Below, in pieces: positions 57,278 through 64,000 of a DNA stretch of 64,000 bases (its first letter is position 1; each line of letters starts with the position of its first letter). Made by a program: the position numbers and the translations under genes. Origin of the DNA: Clarireedia homoeocarpa (lineage: Eukaryota; Ascomycota; Leotiomycetes; Helotiales; Rutstroemiaceae); the NCBI GenBank assembly GCA_001465935.1, contig LNKV01000026.1:236001-300000 (forward strand), read 5' to 3'. The notes below the pieces were generated by a model. It was not told the DNA's origin. It saw only the letters and a list, made by a program, of their open reading frames with translations, and made no database searches.

Positions 57278-58929
57278 CTAAATCTTCTTCCACAATCCAC
57301 CATTGACATATTTGATGGGCAGAACCAAGATTGCGCCAGCCACCACCACAGTCCCACTGAATATAGATACCTGATCAAAACTATGATATCTCTCCACGAG
57401 TGCACCATTAATCGGGGGACCAATCAATGCCGAGAAGGCTACAACCGCCATCCCCATCCCCATATATGTGCCGATGTTCCTTGGATCTCTGGGGACAGAC
57501 GCCAAGCAAGTCGTATTAAGCGACACGATCGCACCCGAGAAGAAGCCATACAGAACGGCGAACACAATAATGCCAGCATTGGTGGTGATTCTCTGCCAGC
57601 AGAAGATCAGAATGCCAGTACAGATACCTACCACCGAGAACATGTTCAGGCGTCCGACTTTGTCAGCCACGATTCCCGGAATCACACGACCGAAGAACGA
57701 CGCTCCGTTCAGAATCGAGACAAGATACGATGAGAGTTGTGCGCTCATTCCGTGCTCAGCGGCATAAGTCGGGAGATAGAAGATGGGAATGAAGACGCCG
57801 AGAATCATCAGAAAAGCCGCAACTATCAACGTCGTGAAACGCGATTCCTTAAACGCCGACGGGATAAAGAAAGCCTTCTTCCTCGGCGGCAGTCTCGCAC
57901 GAATAGCCGCGCTCGACAGTCCCAGAATCGCCAGCATCATAAACGCCACAATCCGAACCGACCAGCCAAAGCCTAGCTTCGGGTTATAGAGCATTTTGGA
58001 GAGGGCAATAGGAAAAATGACGCCTCCGACCGAAGATCCCGCAACGACAATCCCCATGGCGGCACCTCGTTTTTTGTCAAAGTACTGGCTTACGGCCGTA
58101 GTTCCCGGTGCCATGGTCATGCCGGTGGTGATTCCTCCGAGCACGCCTTGGGCCAGCATGAATTGCCAGTACGTGGTGCAGATGGATGTCATCATGACAG
58201 AGAAGACGTAGAGAGTGGCGGCGGGCCAGATTACCTTAGCACCGAAGCGGTCGAATAAGGGACCGCCAAAGGCAGAACCGCTGAAGAGGAAGAATACTTG
58301 GAGGGAGCCTATCCAGGAGATGTCGGAGGGACTTCGATCTTGGAGTTGGTGTGATTGGTAGTATTCTTGGTATACACTATTGACATATCAGTTAATTTGC
58401 TCAAGTGTGTTTTTGTTTGTAATTTTAGTTTCATTTGCTTCATTTGTGCTTCTTCTCCTTTTCTTCTTTTTTTCTTCTCTTCCCTTTTTTCTATTTTTTC
58501 TTCTATTTTTTCTTCTTCTGTTCTTCTTCTTCTTCTTCTTCTTCTTTTTCTTCTTTTTCTTCTTTTTTTCTTCTTTTTTTCTTCTTTTCTTCTTCTTTTT
58601 TCTTGTTCCGGAATTACTTGTGATTATAAAAACATTCGATTCTGTTGTGGTAGTTGTGGTTAAGCTTACCCAAACGTGTTTATGTAGCCAAAGGTACAAA
58701 ACAAGATGCCCGCAGCTCCCGCGGCAACCGACCACGCTCTGGCTCCACCATCCGGAAATGTCATCATGGACACAGTAGGCTTCTCGGGTGTCTCATCGGT
58801 ACTGGTATCGGCCACAGTACATTCCACCTCCTCCTCTACTACAGCTGATCGTTCGATATCCATTTCGGACTTTGCGGGACTCGCGCCATTGGCTTGGGCG
58901 TCGGGATTGTGGATTTGTTGCGACGCCAT
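57278..58929 (-). CDS. MFS monocarboxylate transporter-like protein (MCT type)
   Basis: Exons 58929-58670 and 58376-57278, joined by a 293-bp GTAAGC...AATAG intron (phase 2, giving NTFG-VYQEYYQ), encode 452 residues. The acidic N-terminus (EEEVECTVAD, STDETPEK) precedes the MCT signature PDGGARAW and the first helix. Further marks are SDISWIGSLQVF, GGPLFDRFG, GVLGGITTGMTMAPG, KKRGAAMGIVVAGSSVGGVI and the basic central loop (ARLPPRKKAFF). The second half has NGASFFGRVIPGIVADKVGR. About 12 membrane helices are evident. Homologues carry monocarboxylates, riboflavin or secondary metabolites; the substrate is unknown. It is divergent from the Zn2Cys6 gene at 60053, about 1.1 kb away. The intron contains a roughly 170-bp purine tract on the coding strand. 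Confidence 0.9.
58440..58612 (-). repeat. Long GAA-rich polypurine tract inside the MCT intron
   Basis: The plus strand is almost pure C/T (TTCTTC units), so the coding strand is almost pure purine. It lies wholly within the intron 58377-58669. Confidence 0.85.
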
Positions 58930-60052
58930 GGTCGGGGAAACAAGGAGCCAGGACACGTCAGATTCGGAGTACAGGCAAAGTATAATTAAGCTTATTCTTG
59001 GCTTGTCGCTGTCCAGGAATCATGAAGGAGGGTGGACGGTGGACGGTGGACGGTGGACGGTGGATGGCGGATGGAGGTAGGAAAGGGGGGAGGATGGATT
59101 GAGGCAGGTGAAGGGATACTTGTTAGATGTCGTCCATGTCGCAGGTATTTATTTCTTTCTCAATTGTTGCTTTTTTCTACCCCTCTCCCCTGCCTCCCTC
59201 CCTGCGAGTGGTGGTATTCTTCTGCTTCAATCAGCGTTGAGCCGTGCCCGTCAGTAATCCGCTGACTCATGCTCGTCGTCGGGGATTTCGCTGTTTCTTA
59301 AGAGCGAGCCCGAGAGGCCGCTACGTCGTATAAGTGTGTGTGTGGGTGTAGTGTGGGTGCAGTGTGTGTGCAGTGTGTGTGTGTGCAGTGTGTGTGCAGT
59401 GTGTGTGTGCAGTATGTGTGGAGTGTGGGTGTAGTGTGGGTGCAGTGTGTGTGTGCAGTATCTGTGTGCAGTTTCTCTGTGCAGTTTCTCTGGCCAGAGC
59501 GTGGAAATGTGCTCAGAACCGGAGATAACCAATCTCATACAACCCAACCATATGTCAAACTCATTATACGCTTATATGCTGACCATGGGCTGCTTGCGTG
59601 TGATTGGCTGAGAATCTCGCATTTACCCGACGCCGCGCTTACATAAGATGCCGCTACTTCGTACAATGGTTACAATCCTCCGGCATTTTCGGATTTCTCC
59701 TCTCGATCTCCGGACTCACAAGTCAAGCCTCTTATCTCCATATAATTCCCTTGTCCCCTCCCCCTTTCCCCTTCCCCCTTCCCTCCCCCTCAGATCTCGG
59801 ATCTCAGACCTCGCCTTGTGTGCTCTCCTACCTTTCGGTCTTTTCAGTCTTTCACCACCACCACCTTCAATAACCCCGCCCCGTAAATCCGCAATTATTT
59901 GCATTATTCTCATTCATTCAATTCATTCATTCCTATACAACGTATAACCTCAATACACCAAGTCGGTGTCATCGTGTCATCGCGTCATCCACACCTTCCC
60001 AGCCAAATACAAGCCGTCCACACTCCTCCACGCCCTCACGTTAAAAGTTACA
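58930..60052. other. Divergent intergenic region with two minisatellites
   Basis: Shared promoter region of the MCT-type and Zn2Cys6 genes. It holds a 7-bp GGTGGAC repeat at 59031-59066 and a GTGTGTGCA/GTGGGTGTA-type array at about 59331-59480. No gene. Confidence 0.55.
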
Positions 60053-62586
60053 ATGGATATCAATTCCATATGCTTACAAACCCCCATTATGGTCGAGAAT
60101 AATTCTCCTCCTCCATCAAGCCAGCCTCGGAAAAGGAGACGGCCGGCATTATCCTGTGTACAATGTCGTCGCCGAAAGATCAAGTGTGACCGAAATATGC
60201 CGTGTGGTCAATGCACTTCTTCCAAAACCTCCGCATGCCTCTACGCTTCAGACCCGCCCCCAACTAGCAAGAAACCTCGCTCAGATGGCCAGTTTCCAGC
60301 TACTCCTTCTTCCATTGGTCAGGAAAGTCCTGTAAACACTTCGAGTGTAGCTCATGCCGTGGACAACAATGATGCGACGGCGCGTCCTATTTGGGGTGAA
60401 AGACAACCTCTTGTCGAAGAGGCCACACCAATCCGAGGGCAACCTGCAACCTACTCCCAATATCCAGATCGGTCAGATCAGCCAACCGTTCAGGCTCTGT
60501 TAGAAAGAGTACATAAGCTAGAGCGAATGTTGTCTCAATCAGATCATGTGAACCCAAGCTTGCTACCACTAGTGAAGACACCGGGACTGAGAGGTGCCAT
60601 ATCCAAGACACGTTACTTTGGACTGAGTCACTGGGTGAATTCCTTTGAGCAGGTATTGCAGACCCTGTCCCGTGGAACCCTATGTCGAGCCATTACTCCT
60701 ATGCTAATACGTTTCAGTTTAAACAAATCTCTAACCTCAAAGAAATGGATTCCCTGGGCAAGAAGGGTGAAGTGTTCAATCTTTTGCATAAGTGCAAAGC
60801 AATCGGTAGAACGACAAAAGCCAATCGAGCTGTCAAACCATGTATGCCTACCGGTTATCGAGAGTCTGTACCCGAGAGGGAGACATCAGATCGACTAGTT
60901 GCTGCATATTTCCGTACCTTCGAATCGGCTTATCGAATATTACATATTCCAACCTTTGAGCAAGAGTATGAAGCATACTGGAAGAATCCTACTGGAGCAA
61001 GCATCGCTTTCGTAGTGAAATTACTTCTCGTACTGGCTATTGGTTCTTGTTTCTACGAGGATCCAATGCTGCCAACCTCATTACACTCACAAGCCGCTTA
61101 TTGGATTCAAGTAGCTCAATCTTGGCTCACTGGACCTGGAGAAAAGCATCGACTCAACATGACAGGACTACAGATTCACTGCCTCCTCCTTCTCGCCCGT
61201 CAAACAGACGCGGTTGGTGGCGGCATTATCTGGATCAGTGCTGGTTCACTGTACCACCTAGCCATGAGTATTGGGCTCCATCGAGATCCTGTACATTTCC
61301 CCAAGATAGGACCATTCCATGCTGAGCTGCGCCGACGTCTCTGGGCGACCGTCTTAGAAATCTCACTCCAATCAAGCCAAGATCTTGGGGTGCCGCCATT
61401 GTTTTCGCCGAATGATTACAACACAGAGTTACCTGCGAATGTTGACGATGCAGATCTTAGCGAAGACATGAAAGAGCCGCCTGTCTCCAAACCAGTAACC
61501 ACTTTTACGCAGACGTCACTTCAGCTTCTTCTTATGAAAACTTTTTGTACACGGCTGGAAATCGCGAAATCTGTAAATAGCTTTCGTAATGAGACTTCAT
61601 ATGAAGACACGCTGCGTCTTGCTTCCACGTAAGTTCAGGAAACTTTTGATCCTTCTGTACTTCCTTAATTAGGATATCTCAAATAAACCGGCTACTAATC
61701 ATCTAAAAATGAATGCTGATTATTATTATTTCTTAGTCTTTCAACCGCGGTTCGTTCAAATTCGGCATTGCTGCAATCCTTCCTAGCATCGTCCTCGTCC
61801 CGAAAGCCCACGCCATTTCATATCAAGCTTCACGAGCTCTACACCGCACCCTTCCTGCTATCCATACATAGCCCTTACGCCATCAAAGCCAAAGTCAATC
61901 CTACGTACTATTTCTCTCGAAAAGTCTGTCTCGAAGCGGCTCTGTCCATGCTCGCACCAGCAATCAAACTTCCCCAACAATCAGGCTCCGAGCAACCCGA
62001 TGACTGGGATTTATATTGGTGGACATCCAGTGGAGTAACTAAAGACAATGCAATAGTGGCGTATTGTGCTGTCGCCCTGGAATTAATCCAGCAATTGGAA
62101 GAAGAGCCACCACTTCCTCTATCCAGCAGCACGCCGACACCTCAGCAAGCACAGATGTTCCGTGTGATCCAGGGTGGCAGGGACTGGGCCAGAAATCGGA
62201 TTCTTCGAGGTGAAACCAATGTAAAAGGTCATTTATTCGTATCATGTCTTTGTGGTCAGATCGAAGCCATGCAACAAGGCACGTCAACCCATGACGGAAT
62301 TGTTAAAGAGGCACAAAAGAGTGTAGAGTTTTGTTACCAGCTTCTGAAAGACCGCTTGGCGAGCCAGGAAGCGAAGATGAATGAGGAAGCTGAGCAGAAT
62401 CTGGGGTTGGAACCTACAGCGGATATACAGGATGTGAATTGGGAAGTCATGGTAAGTTGTTGATATCGAAGATTTTGGCACTTTTTGCTGACGTGTGCTG
62501 CGCAGATGCAAGATGCTAGTATGGGTTTTGACATGCCCGATGAATGGATCTTTTCTGGTTGGGAGAATAGTAGTGCTTGGGCATAG
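60053..62586 (+). CDS. Zn2Cys6 transcription factor with fungal-specific middle domain
   Basis: Exons 60053-60652, 60718-61628, 61737-62451 and 62506-62586 (introns 65, 108 and 54 bp) give 768 residues. The N-terminal binuclear zinc cluster has Cys at 35, 38, 45, 51, 54 and 62 (CVQCRRRKIKCDRNMPCGQC), with a basic lead KRRR. A coiled-coil dimerisation segment follows (VQALLERVHKLERMLSQ). The fungal-specific regulatory domain shows LVAAYFRTFESAYRILHIPTF, then IHCLLLLARQ, MSIGLHRDP and RRRLWATVLEI. The C-terminus is acidic/aromatic (MPDEWIFSGWENSSAW), possibly an activation region. It acts in the nucleus on CGG-type sites. Targets are unknown, though the divergent MCT-type transporter is a natural candidate. 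Confidence 0.93.
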
Positions 62587-64000
62587 ATCTGCTATCCTTC
62601 AGTTTTTGTAACATCATCTGTATGGTATATGACTAGATGGACACTTAATTTCTAATGAAAGATATTTGAAGATGAAGTCGTGCACCAGCGATCTACGTTC
62701 CGCACTTACTTTATCATGTCAGGCATCTCACCAAAATCAATCCTTGATGTTTCCCCTGCGGCCGAGCAAGAACATAGAATCAAATCAACTAGCCACCCAT
62801 AACCCCAAAGTCACATAACGACGCAACAACAACAACGACAAGCCTCCAAAGAACACACTCAATGTAATCTAATGTTGCACATCTCATCTCCAATGCTATA
62901 AATACCATTCATTCTCCACCGTATCCTCCTCCCTCCCATTGGGACGTATCGGTAAATCAAATCAAACATAGTAACCCATCTATTCCGCACGAAGCGCGCT
63001 GCGCTTTCGCCCAACTCGATTCAAGACCCGGTTCTAGATCTGAGGAAGAGAAGCCTTACTGAGCTTTGTTGCATATCTATTCTCGCGACCTAAAAATATA
63101 GATAGATAGATAGATGTATGTATGTATGTATGTATGTAGGTAGGTGTTCTAGACTATGTAACGCCAAGGGCCTTCTTTGCATACATACATACATACATAC
63201 ATACATACATACATACATACATACATACATACATACATACAAGAACCCACCTTCCCTTCCCCACAACACAACGAGGCTCAGCCTTTTTTTTTTTCCTTCA
63301 ACCCCCGGAACTGAAACATACGAGTGGAAATCATTTGGTCGCGCGATGATATCATGAATGGATGGCAATTAGTTATAAAAGGATGTTAATTTAGAACTAC
63401 GTACAAGGGGGGGAAGGAAGGAAAAGGATACCTTCTGTTGCATATCGCAATCTTGGGAAGCTAAAAATATGAGAGAGATATAGGTTACTGAATGAATGAA
63501 GTATGTAGGGTAAGTTAGTTAGTTTTTCGAGAAATTTAGATTGTACATCCATCCATCTACGTACAATCAATCTACTGTATGAACCGACTGGGTGGGTGGT
63601 GGGGTAAGGGGGTGGGTCGGTGGGGCGTAGTACGTACTGTATTGGGTATGGAAATCAGAGGATGGAACGGAAGAGCGAATGAGACGAAGAGGAGCTTCTA
63701 GAATGCGTGTCGCGGGGGGTGTTTGCGGTTTGTGGGGAATAAGTGTTTGCCGCGCGGGTGTGGATGCTTTTTTTGTCAATTCATAGAACTACGAGCTGGA
63801 GAGGAGGGCTTGGTTGGGGGCTTGTTGGGTTGTCGGCTGGGCTGGATTGGACTGGACTGGGGCTGCGGATGGAGGTGGTGTATCGGCCGAGAGAAGGGTT
63901 GAGGATGAATGAATGAACAGATGGATAGATGGATAGATAGATAGTTGCGAGAGTAGGAGTAGACGAGGTTGTAATCGGGGTCCAGGGGTTTCCGTCTACT
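62587..64000. other. Intergenic region with microsatellites and G-rich tract
   Basis: Contains (GATA)n at about 63099-63114, (ATGT)n at about 63114-63140, (ATAC)x15 at 63181-63240, a G-rich stretch at about 63590-63626, and (GATA)-like repeats near 63922-63943. No convincing gene; ORFs are repeat-driven. Confidence 0.55.

Noticed and set aside
58380..58778. 132-codon Phe/Leu/Ser-rich ORF and its minus-strand Lys/Glu partner
   Set aside because: Both are products of the TTC/GAA tract within an intron.
63118..63368. ORFs of repeated Tyr-Ile-His-Thr or Met-Tyr-Val-Cys peptides
   Set aside because: They are translations of the tetranucleotide microsatellites.

Overview
This window looks like nuclear DNA of a filamentous ascomycete (Pezizomycotina, plausibly Leotiomycetes; the class is inference). 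The evidence is short GT-AG introns of about 50-110 bp with CTAAY branch points, fungus-typical families (HET proteins, Zn2Cys6 regulator, AA9 lytic polysaccharide monooxygenase, eisosome Pil1/Lsp1, fungal BTB and F-box proteins) and transposons decayed by C-to-T/G-to-A changes of the RIP type. I see no rRNA, tRNA or CRISPR.

Layout. 0-11 kb: a J-domain membrane protein (-), a cytochrome P450 (+), an F-box-like protein (+), a small basic protein (+) and an eisosome core protein (+). 11.5-27.7 kb: a repeat-rich block. It holds a copia remnant whose LTR contains an LTR, which contains a second LTR, which contains a Tc1/mariner element, which contains a complete chromodomain Ty3/gypsy element. 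Three solo LTRs then cut one coding exon into four pieces, followed by a HET-ankyrin gene with near-identical 102-bp repeats and one more LTR. 28.5-38.5 kb: two BTB/POZ paralogues (-) around a DUF7924-like gene (-), then a large proline-rich conserved protein (-). 38.5-42.3 kb: a gene-empty stretch full of unrelated tandem repeats. 42.5-49.3 kb: an MFS anion/vitamin-type transporter (+), a third BTB paralogue (+), a small possible gene (-) and a disordered/coiled-coil protein (-). 50.6-57 kb: an AA9 LPMO (-), a decayed membrane-protein gene (-) and a second HET gene (+). 57-62.6 kb: an MCT-type transporter (-) and a Zn2Cys6 transcription factor (+), divergently transcribed. The end is microsatellite-rich.

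Genes are independent transcription units and I see no clear biosynthetic cluster. The recurring theme is allorecognition-type genes (two HET proteins, one with repeat-based ankyrin variation) and expanded BTB paralogues around a transposon block. Exon coordinates were derived by hand from splice signals and phase and are predictions. Where CDS have introns, start and end give the whole span and the exons are in the evidence.
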